Of a stretch of DNA of 64,000 nt, positions 44,215 through 54,134 are shown piece by piece (the first letter of the stretch is position 1; each line of letters starts with the position of its first letter). The stretch covers positions 372,001 to 436,000 of the forward strand of contig NZ_SDIC01000001.1 of the NCBI RefSeq assembly GCF_004116405.1. The letters run 5' to 3'. Made by a program: the position numbers and the translations under genes. The notes under the pieces were generated by a model, which worked only from the letters and a program-made list of their open reading frames with translations, was not told where the DNA came from and did not search any database. This DNA is from Halegenticoccus tardaugens (GTDB lineage: Archaea; Halobacteriota; Halobacteria; Halobacteriales; Haloferacaceae).

Positions 44215-44909
44215 CGAACCGTCGCCGTCCGCGGTGTGACGATCTTCGACTCCTTTCTGTCCTGGACGGTCCGCCCCGCGTCGACGGCGACGAACTCGTC
44301 GCCGTACCAGTCGTAGGCGGTCAGTTGGCCGCCGTACACGCATCCGGTGTCGAGTCCGAGCGCGTGCTCGTGCACCGCCGGCCGCGCCATCACGGTGTGT
44401 CCGAAGAACACGCGCTCTGGCCCGGTGTAGCGCTCGAACCAGAACGGTCGATCGTAGCTCCCGTCCGGCGCGAGCGAGCGCGTGTTCTGGAGGTCGTCGA
44501 TCGAGTGCGCCGAGAGGGGTTTTCGCGGGTCGACGCCGCCGTGGACGACGAGCGCCCCGTCCCACGAGATCGCGACCGGGAGCGACCGGATCCACGCCAC
44601 GTCCTCGTCTGTGAGATCCGGGACGGTCTTCTCGCCGCGGAGGACCTTCTCCTCGTTGTTCCCACGGACGGACACCATGTTCGGCGACTCGCGGACGAGT
44701 TCCGCGACCCCGTGGTTGTCCGGCCCCTTCCGGATCAGGTCGCCGACGAACGCGACGAGGTCGTCATCGCCGGGGTCGAGTTCCGAGAGGAGCGATCGAA
44801 GCGCAGCCAGACAGCCGTGGACGTCGCCGACGACGTACACGTCGTCCCAGCGGTCGACGTCGACGCGCAGGTGGTGTGGCTCGACGGTGTCGTTGAAGCG
44901 GACGGTCAT
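44211..44909 (-). CDS. Calcineurin-like (PPP-type) phosphoesterase
   Basis: 232 aa. All three PPP metal motifs are present: VVGDVHGCLAAL, FVGDLIRKGPDNHGV and RGNNEEKVL, and a later VVHGGVDPRKPLS. Resembles ApaH/serine-threonine phosphatases. Its stop overlaps the ppk1 ATG by 4 nt, so the two probably share a transcript. Target unknown. Confidence 0.88.
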   Translation of the reverse strand: MTVRFNDTVEPHHLRVDVDRWDDVYVVGDVHGCLAALRSLLSELDPGDDDLVAFVGDLIRKGPDNHGVAELVRESPNMVSVRGNNEEKVLRGEKTVPDLTDEDVAWIRSLPVAISWDGALVVHGGVDPRKPLSAHSIDDLQNTRSLAPDGSYDRPFWFERYTGPERVFFGHTVMARPAVHEHALGLDTGCVYGGQLTAYDWYGDEFVAVDAGRTVQDRKESKIVTPRTATVR

Positions 44910-44951
44910 TGAGTTCTGTCCGTCGGCGAGGTACGGTAGTCGGGAAATAAA

Positions 44952-44997
44952 CGGTTACTAAGAGAGATATACGGCGCTATATATCACTACGTAACCG
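44952..44997. promoter_or_regulatory. Nested palindromes between phosphoesterase and map
   Basis: Outer dyad CGGTTAC (44952-44958) with GTAACCG (44991-44997). Inner dyad GATATA (44966-44971) with TATATC (44980-44985). The two centres are 1 nt apart. The inner AT-rich part can serve as a TATA box. Likely operator/promoter for the minus-strand operon. Confidence 0.45.
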
Positions 44998-45126
44998 AGG
45001 CCGGCCGTCCCCGACCGCCGTTTCGTCCCCGACCGTCCGCCGTTGCGTCCTCGGACGACCGCCGTCTCGGCCGCCGACGGTCGAATGTCGCAATCTCTTT
45101 GGCGCGATCGGACGAAGCACCCGGGC

Positions 45127-46017
45127 ATGAGCATCGGACCCCTCGACGACGAGGTCGTCGGGAAGTATCGGGAGGCCGGCGAGGTCCTCCGGACCGTACT
45201 GGACGAAACCGCAGAACTGATCGAACCGGGGGTGACGCACCTCGAAGTCGCGGAGCACGCGGAGTCGCGGATCCGCGAGCTCGCGGACGGCTGCGCGTTC
45301 CCGGCGAACATCAGCGTCGACGAGGAGGCGTCGCACGCGACGCCCGCCGCGGACGACGACGCAAAGTTCGGCGAGGAGATGGTCTGTCTCGACCTCGGCG
45401 TCCACGTGGACGGGTACATCGCCGACGCGGCGGTGACGGTCGACCACTCCGGCAACGACGAACTCGTCGAGGCCGCGGAGCAGGCGCTGGAGGCGGCGAT
45501 CGACGCCGTCGGGCCGGGCGTCGAAACCGGCGAGATCGGGGCGGAGATCGAGGACGTCATCCGCGGGTACGGCTACACGCCGGTGCTCAACCTCTCCGGG
45601 CACGGCGTCGAACGGTACGACGCGCACACCGGCCCGAGCGTTCCGAACCGCGGGACCGAACGCGGGGTCGAATTGACGGTCGGCGACGTGGTCGCCATCG
45701 AACCGTTCGCGACCGACGGCCGCGGCAAGGTGAGCGAGGGGAGCAAAGAGGAGATCTACGAACTCGTGAACGAGCGGTCGGTCCGCAACCGCGGGGCGCG
45801 GCAGGTACTCGAAACGGTCTCTTCGGAGTTTCGGACGCTCCCGTTCGCCGCCCGGTGGCTCGACGGCCCGCGGACGGAGATGGCGCTCCGTCGCCTGAAA
45901 CAGCAGGACGTCCTCCGCGGGTACCCCGTGCTGAAGGAGGAAGCGGGCCGCCTCGTCAGCCAGGCGGAACACACCGTCATCGTCACCGAGGACGGCTGCG
46001 AGATCACGACGCTGTGA
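45127..46017 (+). CDS. map: Methionine aminopeptidase, type II
   Basis: 296 aa. Removes initiator Met co-translationally. Five metal ligands are visible: D in CLDLGVHVDGYIADA, D two residues into that segment, H in NLSGHGVERYDAHTG, E in AIEPFATDG and E near the C-terminus in AEHTVIVTEDG. The insert of type II enzymes (residues about 190-240) is present. Start ATG at 45127. Confidence 0.95.
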   Translation: MSIGPLDDEVVGKYREAGEVLRTVLDETAELIEPGVTHLEVAEHAESRIRELADGCAFPANISVDEEASHATPAADDDAKFGEEMVCLDLGVHVDGYIADAAVTVDHSGNDELVEAAEQALEAAIDAVGPGVETGEIGAEIEDVIRGYGYTPVLNLSGHGVERYDAHTGPSVPNRGTERGVELTVGDVVAIEPFATDGRGKVSEGSKEEIYELVNERSVRNRGARQVLETVSSEFRTLPFAARWLDGPRTEMALRRLKQQDVLRGYPVLKEEAGRLVSQAEHTVIVTEDGCEITTL

Positions 46018-46097
46018 CCTCCGCGGCCCCCTTCGCTCGATCGACGGCCGCGGCTCGGCGGGGCAAAACGGAACGAATCGGTACGCAGCGGTCGCCT

Positions 46098-46298
46098 TCA
46101 GGCGTTGTTCATGCGCTGGATCGTTTCGCTACCGCACTCCATGCAGACCGCGACGCGGTAGGGCTCTCGGGAAAACTCCGCGTTCTCCTTTTTCGAACTC
46201 TCGGTCCGTAGTTCCACCCGCACCTTGTGTAACGTCTCACCACAGCACTCCGAACACGGTTCGGTGACTCCATCAAGGTCGGATGGTTGTGTTGCCAT
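46098..46298 (-). CDS. Small zinc-ribbon protein, 66 aa
   Basis: Two CxxC pairs, CSECCGETLHKVRVELR and CMECGSETIQRM, make a zinc beta-ribbon. This resembles the haloarchaeal DUF7835 family. Convergent with map. Function unknown. Confidence 0.75.
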   Translation of the reverse strand: MATQPSDLDGVTEPCSECCGETLHKVRVELRTESSKKENAEFSREPYRVAVCMECGSETIQRMNNA

Positions 46299-46534
46299 AG
46301 TATCGATTCAACCGGCGGCCGATAGAATAAAGACCGATATCTGTTCCACACCATTTCGACAGTTCATCGGACGTTTTCGGGCGTCTGAGGCCGCGAAGCG
46401 CAGGAATATACAAGCCAGTCTTAGGTTCGACATACGGATCGTTGTTTCCGTTCAATCCGCGGTTATACCCCTCCTAAGCCCGGAAATCCGCGCTCGGAGA
46501 CAAACGATAAGCGGGTGGGACGTCACGGGTCGAT

Positions 46535-47068
46535 ATGGAGCAGATCTTCGCCCCGTGGCGGATCGAGTGGGTCGAGCGCGAAGGCGACGGCGGCGACGGC
46601 TGCCCGTTCTGTACCCTTCCGGAGCGGGAGAACGACCGCGAGGCCCGAATCGTGGCCCGGAGCGACCGCTGCTTCGTGCTGCTGAACAACTACCCGTACA
46701 ACCCCGGGCACGCGATGGTGATCCCGCGGCGGCACACGGGCGAGTACGCCGAGCTTTCCGACGCGACCCTCCTCGATCACGCGCGACTGAAAGGGCGCAC
46801 GTTCGCCGCGATCTCCGAAGCCCTCTCCCCTGACGGGTTCAACGCCGGGTTAAACCTCGGCGGGGCGGCCGGCGGCTCGATCGGCGACCACCTGCACACC
46901 CACGTCGTGCCGCGGTGGGACGGCGACACGAACTTCATGCCGGTCGTCGGCGACACGAAGGTCGTCGTCGAGGCGCTCGACGACACCTACCGACGGCTCC
47001 ACGAGGCATTCGCGTCGCAGGAGGGCGCGGTCGTTCCGGGACCCGACCGAGCCGTCCGTTTCGATTGA
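46535..47068 (+). CDS. HIT-family hydrolase
   Basis: 177 aa. N-terminal zinc-like pair (CPFCTLP). The HIT triad is in GDHLHTHVVPRWDGD (HxHxxP), with YPYNPGHAMVIPRRHTGEYA upstream, as in nucleotide hydrolases/transferases. Cleaves a nucleotide phosphate bond; physiological substrate not known. Confidence 0.92.
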   Translation: MEQIFAPWRIEWVEREGDGGDGCPFCTLPERENDREARIVARSDRCFVLLNNYPYNPGHAMVIPRRHTGEYAELSDATLLDHARLKGRTFAAISEALSPDGFNAGLNLGGAAGGSIGDHLHTHVVPRWDGDTNFMPVVGDTKVVVEALDDTYRRLHEAFASQEGAVVPGPDRAVRFD

Positions 47069-47162
47069 GGTCACCTTCCGGCCGAGGTCGGCGCGCCCGA
47101 CGGCTCGCGCGCGGCGGACGCGGCCCGAAGGGCCTTTGGAGGCCGCCGGCGAACCGCCGTTG

Positions 47163-48218
47163 ATGGAGCGGAAAGCGGCCGTCAGGCGGATCGGGGTGGC
47201 GGTGCTCGGGATCAACCTCCTCCTGATGGTCGGCAAGGGCGCGGTGTGGGCTTCGACGGGGAGCCTCGCGGTCGGTTCCGAAGCGGTCAACAGCCTCACG
47301 GACTCCGCGTACAGCCTCATCGTCCTCGCGGGGCTGTACCTCACGACCCGACCGCCGGACTTCGAGCACCCCCACGGTCACGAGCGCATCGAGCCGTTCG
47401 TCTCGCTCTTCGTCGCGGCGGGCGTGTTCGCCGCCGGCGGCGCGGTTCTCTGGCGGTCGGCGACGACCGTCCTCTCGGGGAACGTCGCCGCCGGCGGATC
47501 GAGTCCCGTGGCCGTCGCCGTGCTCGTCGCGACCGCCGTCGCGAAGTACCTCCTGTATCGGTACTGCCTGCGCGTCGGGAGGGCGCACAACTCGCCGGCG
47601 GTCGTCGCGACCGCGGTCGACAACCGAAACGACATCCTCACGGCGACCGCCGCGCTGGTGGGCGTGATCGGGGCGGGCGTCGGCTACCCCCTGTTGGACC
47701 CGCTCGCCGCCGGCGTCGTCTCGTTCGGCATCCTCTACACCGGCGTCGAGATCGTCCGCGACAACGTGAACTACCTCGTGGGCGCCGCCCCGCCCGAGTC
47801 GCTCAGGGCGGAGATCGTCCGACGCGCGCTCTCGCACCCCGACGTGATGGGCGCGCACGACGTCGTCGCCCACTACGTCGGCCCGGAGATCGACGTGAGC
47901 CTCCACATCGAGGTCGAGGGGGCCATGACGCTGCTGGAGGCCCACGCGATAGAGACGGCGGTCGTCCGATCGGTGCAGGAGATCGACGCCGTCGACGACG
48001 TGTTCGTCCACGTCGATCCCCGGGAGCTCGGCGAGTGGAAGGCGGACGAGGAGACCGATCGGCTCGCGGACTACGCTGCCCCGACGGAGGAGGCGGGGGG
48101 CGACGACGCGGTCGAAGGCGACGACGCGAGCGCGGGACTCGAATCGGAAGCGGACGACGCGACCGCCGGCCACGCATCGAGATCCGACGACGCCGACGTC
48201 GGCCCCGCAACGAAGTGA
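47163..48218 (+). CDS. Cation diffusion facilitator (metal efflux) transporter
   Basis: 351 aa, six transmembrane helices and a C-terminal cytoplasmic domain. Metal sites: NSLTD in TM2 (N-xxx-D) and DNRND in TM5 (D-xxx-D); the His-rich loop has EHPHGHERIEPF. The N/D pattern is less Zn-specific than H/D types, so Mn or Fe efflux is possible. The last about 50 residues are Ala/Asp-rich and lie antisense to the signal peptidase gene. Start ATG at 47163. Confidence 0.9.
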   Translation: MERKAAVRRIGVAVLGINLLLMVGKGAVWASTGSLAVGSEAVNSLTDSAYSLIVLAGLYLTTRPPDFEHPHGHERIEPFVSLFVAAGVFAAGGAVLWRSATTVLSGNVAAGGSSPVAVAVLVATAVAKYLLYRYCLRVGRAHNSPAVVATAVDNRNDILTATAALVGVIGAGVGYPLLDPLAAGVVSFGILYTGVEIVRDNVNYLVGAAPPESLRAEIVRRALSHPDVMGAHDVVAHYVGPEIDVSLHIEVEGAMTLLEAHAIETAVVRSVQEIDAVDDVFVHVDPRELGEWKADEETDRLADYAAPTEEAGGDDAVEGDDASAGLESEADDATAGHASRSDDADVGPATK

Positions 48219-48805
48219 ACCGCCGCCTCGCTCTCTCGCCCCACCACGATCATGCGGACCCACCCCAACTCGGGAATCCTGACCGCCGCCTTCGCCACGA
48301 TCCAGCCTGATCGGACGGGCGGCGAAATTTCGACTGCCTGATCGTAGTAGCCGTTCGCGTCGCCCTTGGTGACGTACCCGCCGTGCGGGGCCGGGCAGTT
48401 CCGAAGCTCGTCGCAGCCGTCGACGCCGGGCGGGAGGTACGACTCGTTCGCCCGTTCGTACCAGTTCTCGCCCCGCTCGACGCGGAAGTGCGCCCGGTGG
48501 ATGATCGGCGGCCCCGGCCTCGGGGGATCGAAGACGATGACGTCGCCCGGCGCGCCGAACCGTCGGTAGCCGTCCGCGGCGCGTACCGTCACGACGCCCG
48601 GGTCGCTGGCCGCCGAGACGGTCCCGTGGCCCGGCGCGGTGACGACCACGAGGTCGCCGGTTCCGATGTTCGGCTCCATGCTCCCGCTCTCGACCGCGAG
48701 AAGCGGCGGCCAGACGCCGCTCGTGACGACGACCGCGACCGCGACGACGGCGGCGAGAACCAGCAGACGCAGGAGCCAACGGGCTGACCGTCGGTCGTCC
48801 GACAT
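48071..48805 (-). CDS. Signal peptidase I (archaeal S26B type)
   Basis: 244 aa. N-terminal transmembrane helix (residues about 11-33), then the nucleophile Ser in AVESGSMEPNIG and the archaeal His in PIIHRAHFRVE, which replaces bacterial Lys; Asp in TKGDANGYY. The gene overlaps the CDF gene by 148 nt in tail-to-tail fashion, so its Ser/Ala-rich last 49 residues are encoded opposite CDF codons. Confidence 0.9.
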   Translation of the reverse strand: MSDDRRSARWLLRLLVLAAVVAVAVVVTSGVWPPLLAVESGSMEPNIGTGDLVVVTAPGHGTVSAASDPGVVTVRAADGYRRFGAPGDVIVFDPPRPGPPIIHRAHFRVERGENWYERANESYLPPGVDGCDELRNCPAPHGGYVTKGDANGYYDQAVEISPPVRSGWIVAKAAVRIPELGWVRMIVVGRESEAAVHFVAGPTSASSDLDAWPAVASSASDSSPALASSPSTASSPPASSVGAA

Positions 48806-48933
48806 GGACCTCCGTACATCGACGCTCCGTTAGTAGGTTCGCGTCGTTCTCAGGTCGCGAAAGCCCGACGACGCCGTCGTGACGGTCTCTACGACTGTCT
48901 GCCCGATCGACCGAACGCGCATCGCCGCGACAG

Positions 48934-50184
48934 TCAGGCCGGTCGACCGAAGGCGTACACGGTCTGGTGACCCGTCACCTCCACGTCGAGGAAGTCGCCC
49001 GGTTCGAGGCCGTACTCGGAGGCGTTCTGGACGACGATCCCCCGGTACGCGCCGTCGCGGCACTTCACCGAGTCGCCGGTCCCCTCCTCGACGACGAGCA
49101 CCTCGCGCGTCGTGCCGACCATCCCCTCGTACGCCTCGCCGACGAGATCCATCTTCAGCGCCGACATCTCCTTCGAGCGCTCCTTTTTGATCGCGCCGTT
49201 GAGCCCCTTCAGTTTCGCCGCGTCCGTCCCCGGACGCTTCGAAAAGCGGGTGACGTTGATCTTCTCGGGACGGACCTCCCGCATGAGCGCCATGCTCTGG
49301 GCGTGGTCGCGGTCCGTCTCGGTTGGGAAGCCGACGATGAAGTCGGTCGAGAGCGTCCACTCGTCGAGGCGGGCGTCGAACGTCTCGACGACCTCGACGA
49401 ACTCGCGCACCTGGTGCTGCCGGCGCATGTCGCCGAGCACGTCGTTCGACCCCGACTGGACCGGCGCGTGGATGAAGTTGTACAGCTTCTCGTTCTCGGC
49501 GAACACCTCGGCGAGTTCCTCGCGGATGCCGTGGATCCCCTTCGGGTTCGCCATTCCGACGCGCACGCGGAAGTCGCCCTCGATCTCGCAGATCCGGTCG
49601 AGAAGCACGTGGAGCGTTCGCTCGCCTTCGTCCCAGCCGTAGACGCCGGTGTCCTGTCCGGTGATCCGGAGCTCCTTCGCGCCGGCGTGGACGAGTGCGC
49701 GCGCCTTGCGGACGTTCTCCTCGACCGGCGGCGAATCGATCTTCCCGGTCGCCTTCTTCGTGATGCAGTACGAGCAGTCGCTCATGCAGCCGCGGGCGAT
49801 GGGGAGGATGCCGACGACGCCGTCGAGCACCGGCTCCGTGTCCGGCGTGACCGTCGGACACTCGCCGTTCATCGCGGCCGTCGGCACCTCGTCCCAGTGG
49901 AGCACCTCGGCGTCGACGCCCGCCTTCCTGAACTCCTCGCCCTGCGCGAGCGCCATGCAGCCGGTGACGATGAGGTCCGCCGTCTCCCCCTCCAGTTCCT
50001 TCGCCCGGCGGATCATGTTTCGCTCCGTCTTCTCGACGACCGTGCACGTGTTGAGGATGGCCACGTCGGCGTCCTCGGGCCCGTTCGCGGGGTGGTGGCC
50101 GCCGTCGCGGAGCGCCCGCTCTATCTGACGGCTCTCACCCCGGTTCGCCGTACATCCGTACGTCTCGATGTGGTATCGGGCCAT
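48934..50184 (-). CDS. tRNA N6-threonylcarbamoyladenosine methylthiotransferase (MiaB/e-MtaB family)
   Basis: 416 aa. Radical-SAM enzyme that adds a methylthio group to t6A37. N-terminal UPF0004 domain (YHIETYGCTANRGESRQIE; AILNTCTVVEKTERN; VTGCMA) binds one cluster. The radical-SAM cysteines are in ARGCMSDCSYCITKK. The C-terminal TRAM domain ends LEPGDFLDVEVTGHQTVY. Start ATG at 50184. Confidence 0.93.
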   Translation of the reverse strand: MARYHIETYGCTANRGESRQIERALRDGGHHPANGPEDADVAILNTCTVVEKTERNMIRRAKELEGETADLIVTGCMALAQGEEFRKAGVDAEVLHWDEVPTAAMNGECPTVTPDTEPVLDGVVGILPIARGCMSDCSYCITKKATGKIDSPPVEENVRKARALVHAGAKELRITGQDTGVYGWDEGERTLHVLLDRICEIEGDFRVRVGMANPKGIHGIREELAEVFAENEKLYNFIHAPVQSGSNDVLGDMRRQHQVREFVEVVETFDARLDEWTLSTDFIVGFPTETDRDHAQSMALMREVRPEKINVTRFSKRPGTDAAKLKGLNGAIKKERSKEMSALKMDLVGEAYEGMVGTTREVLVVEEGTGDSVKCRDGAYRGIVVQNASEYGLEPGDFLDVEVTGHQTVYAFGRPA

Positions 50185-50306
50185 TCGACTGTCGGACGGT
50201 AGCGGGTCCGCGGGCAAAAGCGCGACGATCCGGCGGACGCATCCGAACGCGGGAGGACCGCCGCGGTCCAGAAGGCATATCGGGGTCCCCGCCGCAAGGG
50301 CGTACG

Positions 50307-51554
50307 ATGCCCTCCAGACGGCAACTGCTCGGGGCGCTCGGCGCGGCCGGTCTCGCGGGATTCGCCGGCTGTTCGGACGACCAGTCGACACCGACGACGG
50401 AGACGGGAACGGACGACGACAACGCGATGAACGGCGGCACCGCCGACAATACGACGGCGAGCGACGCCGTCGGCGACGAGTCCGGCGACTGGCCGATGCC
50501 GGCCTTCGACGGCGGGGCGACGGGCTACGATCCCGACCACGTCGGCCCCCGGGCGGGCGTCCGGGAGCGGTGGAGCGAGGAGATCGAGTGGCCGGTCGGC
50601 CGCCCCATCGTCGCCGACGGACGGGTCTACGTCCCGACGACGGAGTCGCTGTACGCGTTCGCCGTCGACAACGGGGTGACAGAGTGGGTCGCCGACAGCT
50701 CGGGCGGCTGGTGGACCACCGCCCCGGCGTTCGACGACGGCCGGCTCTACGTGGGAGTGACCGGCGAGAACCGCGTCCTCGCGCTCGACGCGGAGTCGGG
50801 CGACGAACTGTGGGACGTGGAGACGACCGGCTCCGTCGGCGCTGCGCCCGTCCCCAGCCACGGGGGACGGTGGGTCTTCGCCGGCGACACCGACGGCGGC
50901 GTCTACCGGATCGACGCCGAGACCGGCGAGGTCGACTGGGAGGCGGAGACGTTCACCGGCGTGACCACGCTCGTCGACGTCGGGACGGTCTACGCGGGCA
51001 CCGAGGGCGGCGAGGTGTACGCGCTGTCGGAGTCCGACGGTGAGGGCCTGTGGCGGCAGAAGCTCCCCGGGTCCATCCGGGCCGTCGCGGCCGACGGCGG
51101 CGGGGTCTACGCCAGCACCTTCGGCGGCACGGTGCACGGGCTCGCCGGCAACGCCCGCGCGGGCGCGATCGAGTGGACGGACTCGGAGGGGGTCGTCGCC
51201 CACGGGGCGCTCGTGCTCACCGGTGACGCGGTGTTCGGCGCGGACGGGGGCGGCCTCGAAGCGATCGACCGAAAGACGGGAGAACGACGATGGCGGGTGA
51301 AAGGCGAGTTCCGAAGCGCCCCGGCGGCCGCCGGCGACACGCTGTACGTCGGCAGCGACGCCGGCGAGGTGCTCGCCTTCGCGCTTGACGGGGGCCTCGG
51401 CGTCGACGACGTTCGGGTCCGGGCGAAGCGGTGGTCCCACCCCGTCGACGGCCCGGTCAGAAACGGGTTCGCCGTCGCCGACGGCGCGGTCTTCGCGCTC
51501 ACCGTCGGCGGCGACGGCACGAAGCCGACGGCGTACGCGCTCGAAACGGCGTGA
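50307..51554 (+). CDS. PQQ-binding-like beta-propeller lipoprotein
   Basis: 415 aa. Twin-arginine lipoprotein signal (RRQLLGALGAAGLAGFAGC), then an Asp/Thr-rich linker. Eight or so blade repeats of the BamB/PQQ-like type follow, each with a 'LYAF..DNG...W' pattern (for example LYAFAVDNGVTEWVADSSGG). Exported and anchored at the outer face. Function unknown; relatives act in envelope or electron transfer roles. Start ATG at 50307. Confidence 0.88.
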   Translation: MPSRRQLLGALGAAGLAGFAGCSDDQSTPTTETGTDDDNAMNGGTADNTTASDAVGDESGDWPMPAFDGGATGYDPDHVGPRAGVRERWSEEIEWPVGRPIVADGRVYVPTTESLYAFAVDNGVTEWVADSSGGWWTTAPAFDDGRLYVGVTGENRVLALDAESGDELWDVETTGSVGAAPVPSHGGRWVFAGDTDGGVYRIDAETGEVDWEAETFTGVTTLVDVGTVYAGTEGGEVYALSESDGEGLWRQKLPGSIRAVAADGGGVYASTFGGTVHGLAGNARAGAIEWTDSEGVVAHGALVLTGDAVFGADGGGLEAIDRKTGERRWRVKGEFRSAPAAAGDTLYVGSDAGEVLAFALDGGLGVDDVRVRAKRWSHPVDGPVRNGFAVADGAVFALTVGGDGTKPTAYALETA

Positions 51555-51573
51555 GGACGCGAGCGCGAACTCG

Positions 51574-52209
51574 TTACTCCGGGAACCCCTCGACGATCTC
51601 GACGCCGCTCGACGCGCCGATCCGCTCGGCCCCGGCGTCGAGCATCGCCACCGCCTCCTCGTAACTTCCGATCCCGCCGCTGGCTTTCACGGGCAGGTAC
51701 TCGCGCATGAGTTCGACGTCCGCGACCGTCGCGCCGCCGTCGGCGAAGCCGGTCGACGTCTTGACGAACGCCGCGCCGGCGCCGACCGCCGCCTCGCAGG
51801 CCCGACGTTTCTCCCCCTCGGTGAGGAGCGCCGTCTCGACGATAACCTTCACCGGGATCGGCACGGCCGCGACGACCTCCGAGAGGTCCCGCTCGACGCG
51901 CTCGTCCTCGCCGGCTTTCAGCCGGCCGACGTGTATCACCGCGTCGAGTTCGTCCGCGCCCGCCTCCCACGCGTCGACGGCCTCGGCTCGCTTGGCCGCG
52001 GTGCTGTGCTGCCCGTGGGGGAAGCCGACGACCGTCGCGAGGGTCGCGTCCGGCGCGCGCGCGGCCGCCTCCGAGACGTAACACGGCGGGACGCAGGCGT
52101 TCATGCCGTACGCTTCGGCCTCGTCGACGACGCGTTCGACGTCGGTCGGCGTCGTCTCGGGGCCGAGCACCGTGTGGTCGATCCGTGCGGCGAACTCCGT
52201 TCTGTCCAT
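51574..52209 (-). CDS. deoC: Deoxyribose-phosphate aldolase
   Basis: 211 aa. Cleaves 2-deoxyribose 5-phosphate to acetaldehyde and glyceraldehyde 3-phosphate. Schiff-base Lys in [15 protein letters not shown]; the proton-relay region [15 protein letters not shown] and phosphate-binding [16 protein letters not shown] are present. Convergent with the beta-propeller gene. Start ATG at 52209. Near the pfkB and uridine phosphorylase genes. Confidence 0.94.
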   Translation of the reverse strand: MDRTEFAARIDHTVLGPETTPTDVERVVDEAEAYGMNACVPPCYVSEAAARAPDATLATVVGFPHGQHSTAAKRAEAVDAWEAGADELDAVIHVGRLKAGEDERVERDLSEVVAAVPIPVKVIVETALLTEGEKRRACEAAVGAGAAFVKTSTGFADGGATVADVELMREYLPVKASGGIGSYEEAVAMLDAGAERIGASSGVEIVEGFPE

Positions 52210-52329
52210 GCGCGCCCCCTCGCCGCGTGGGTGCAAAAGTACCGCGAAACGCGGCGTGCGGAGGGATCGAATCGGGAGCGCGGCGGATCGATCGCAAGGC
52301 TTTCCCGCCGCGCCGACGCGGCATCGCCC

Positions 52330-53133
52330 ATGCAGGTCCTCCCGGAGGGGTTCGCGCTGCCGCCCGCGCCGTACCTCCTCGCGCTGGCGGTCGGACTCGG
52401 CGCGGTCGGCTGGGCGTTCCTCCGACGGCGACCGGCGGTCACCGACCGGCAGGTGCTCGCGCTCGCCCCGTGGATGGGCGTCGGCGCGTGCCTGCACGTC
52501 CTCTACGTGCTCGACGCGCTGCCGGCGGCGGTCAGACCGCTCGCGGGGACGCCGTCGGTGTACCTCACGGTCGCGGTCGTCGCCGGCGCGACGTGGCTCG
52601 CCGCGGACGTCGCCGCCGACGGCGCGCGGCTCCTCGCCGGCGTCGGGACGCTGGCGCTGCTCGCGGCGCTTTCGGGCGCGCTGCTCGTCGGCGCGGCGCG
52701 AGGGACGCTCCACCCGCTCTGGCCCGGACTCGGGCTGGTCGCGTCGCTCGCGCTCGCCGCGGTCGTCTGGGTCGGGCTGACGCGCGCTCGGCCGGGGGTG
52801 GCGATCACGGGCGGCGCGGGCGCGCTGGCGGTGTTCGCCCACGTCCTCGACGGCGTCTCGACGGCCGTCGGGATCGACGTCCTCGGATTCGGCGAGCGGA
52901 CGCCCCTCTCGAAGGTCATCATCGACCTCGCCGCGACGCTGCCGACGGCCGACCTGCTCGGCGCGGGGTGGCTGTTCGTCCTCGTGAAGGTCGGCGTCGC
53001 CGCCGTCGTCGTCGCCCTCATGGCCGACTACGTCCGGGAGGAGCCGACGGAGGGGTTTCTCCTGCTCGCGCTCGTCGCGGCGGTCGGCCTCGGGCCGGGC
53101 GTCCACAACCTCGTCCTCTTTTCGGTCGCCTGA
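52330..53133 (+). CDS. DUF63-family membrane protein
   Basis: 267 aa with seven or eight transmembrane helices. Family segments [20 protein letters not shown] and [16 protein letters not shown] fit archaeal DUF63, and the C-terminus has [17 protein letters not shown]. Polytopic membrane protein of unknown function. Start ATG at 52330, divergent from deoC. Confidence 0.85.
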   Translation: MQVLPEGFALPPAPYLLALAVGLGAVGWAFLRRRPAVTDRQVLALAPWMGVGACLHVLYVLDALPAAVRPLAGTPSVYLTVAVVAGATWLAADVAADGARLLAGVGTLALLAALSGALLVGAARGTLHPLWPGLGLVASLALAAVVWVGLTRARPGVAITGGAGALAVFAHVLDGVSTAVGIDVLGFGERTPLSKVIIDLAATLPTADLLGAGWLFVLVKVGVAAVVVALMADYVREEPTEGFLLLALVAAVGLGPGVHNLVLFSVA

Positions 53134-53225
53134 TCGGCGTTCGTCCCCTGTCCCTTTTTCGCCGCCCCGCCCACGGCCGCTCGCCGACTGGCGGTTTTTT
53201 GCCGCCGGACGGCGACGGACCGAGC

Positions 53226-54092
53226 ATGCCTCGCGTCATTTGCGCCGGCCACGTCAACTGGGACGTCACCCTCCACGTCGACCGCCTGCCGGAGCCGGAC
53301 GGCGAAGCGGTCATCGAGTCGCAGACCGGCGACGGGGGCGGCAGCGCGGCGAACGTCGCCTGCGGACTGGCGGGGCTGGAGGTCCCCGTCGCGCTCCTCG
53401 GAAGCGTCGGCGAGGACGACCACGGGGAGTCCGCGCGGGCGGAACTGCTCGACGCCGGGGTCGACTGCGGGACGCTCCAGACCGTCCCCGGCGGCGAGAC
53501 GGCGGTGAAGTACCTCGTCGTCGCGGCCGACGGCGGCGTGTTCGTGCTCGGCCGCGACGGCGCGAACGAGGCGTTCACGGCCGGACATCTGCCGGAGCCG
53601 ACGCTCGCGTCGGCCGACCACCTCCACCTCACGAGCCAGCGCCCGGACACGGCCGCGCGCCTGGCCGTCCGCGCGGCGGAGGCGGGCGTGACGGTGAGCT
53701 TCGATCCCGGGCGTCGGCTCGGCGACCGGGACTTCTCCGGGGCGCTCTCGCGCGCGGACCTCGTCTTCCTCAACGACCGCGAGGCGGCGACGGCGCTCGG
53801 CGACGCGCTCGACCCCGCGGATCGGACGCTCGTGTTGAAACACGGGCCGCGGGGCGCGGAGGTCAGAACGGAAGCGGCGACGCACACGCACCCGGGCTTC
53901 GCGGTCGAGACGGTCGACACGACCGGCGCGGGCGACGCGTTCGCGACGGGTTTCATCGCGGCTCGGCTCCGCGGCGACGGGTTCGACGGGGCGCTCGCGG
54001 TCGCGAACGCCTGCGGCGCGCTCGCCGCCGGCACGAGGGGATCGCGAACGGCGCTCGACTGGAAGCGCGTGCGAGACGTGCTCTCGCACTGA
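53226..54092 (+). CDS. PfkB-family carbohydrate/nucleoside kinase
   Basis: 288 aa. Substrate region [20 protein letters not shown] and the catalytic [18 protein letters not shown] (Asp base, anion hole) are typical of ribokinase-like enzymes. Start [19 protein letters not shown]. The position between deoC and the uridine phosphorylase gene suggests a ribose-1-phosphate or ribose kinase in nucleoside breakdown, but this is inference; a sugar kinase is equally possible from sequence alone. Confidence 0.85.
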   Translation: MPRVICAGHVNWDVTLHVDRLPEPDGEAVIESQTGDGGGSAANVACGLAGLEVPVALLGSVGEDDHGESARAELLDAGVDCGTLQTVPGGETAVKYLVVAADGGVFVLGRDGANEAFTAGHLPEPTLASADHLHLTSQRPDTAARLAVRAAEAGVTVSFDPGRRLGDRDFSGALSRADLVFLNDREAATALGDALDPADRTLVLKHGPRGAEVRTEAATHTHPGFAVETVDTTGAGDAFATGFIAARLRGDGFDGALAVANACGALAAGTRGSRTALDWKRVRDVLSH

Positions 54093-54134
54093 TCGCCCGC
54101 AGACTTATTCCGCTGGACCGACTGATCAGTGACA

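Noticed and set aside
39805..44595. A minus-strand open frame of about 1600 codons running across icd, the asparaginase-like gene and ppk1.
   Set aside because: Only short pieces carry real protein sequence (the first part of ppk1). The rest is Arg/Pro-rich shadow of genes in other frames, typical of high-GC DNA.
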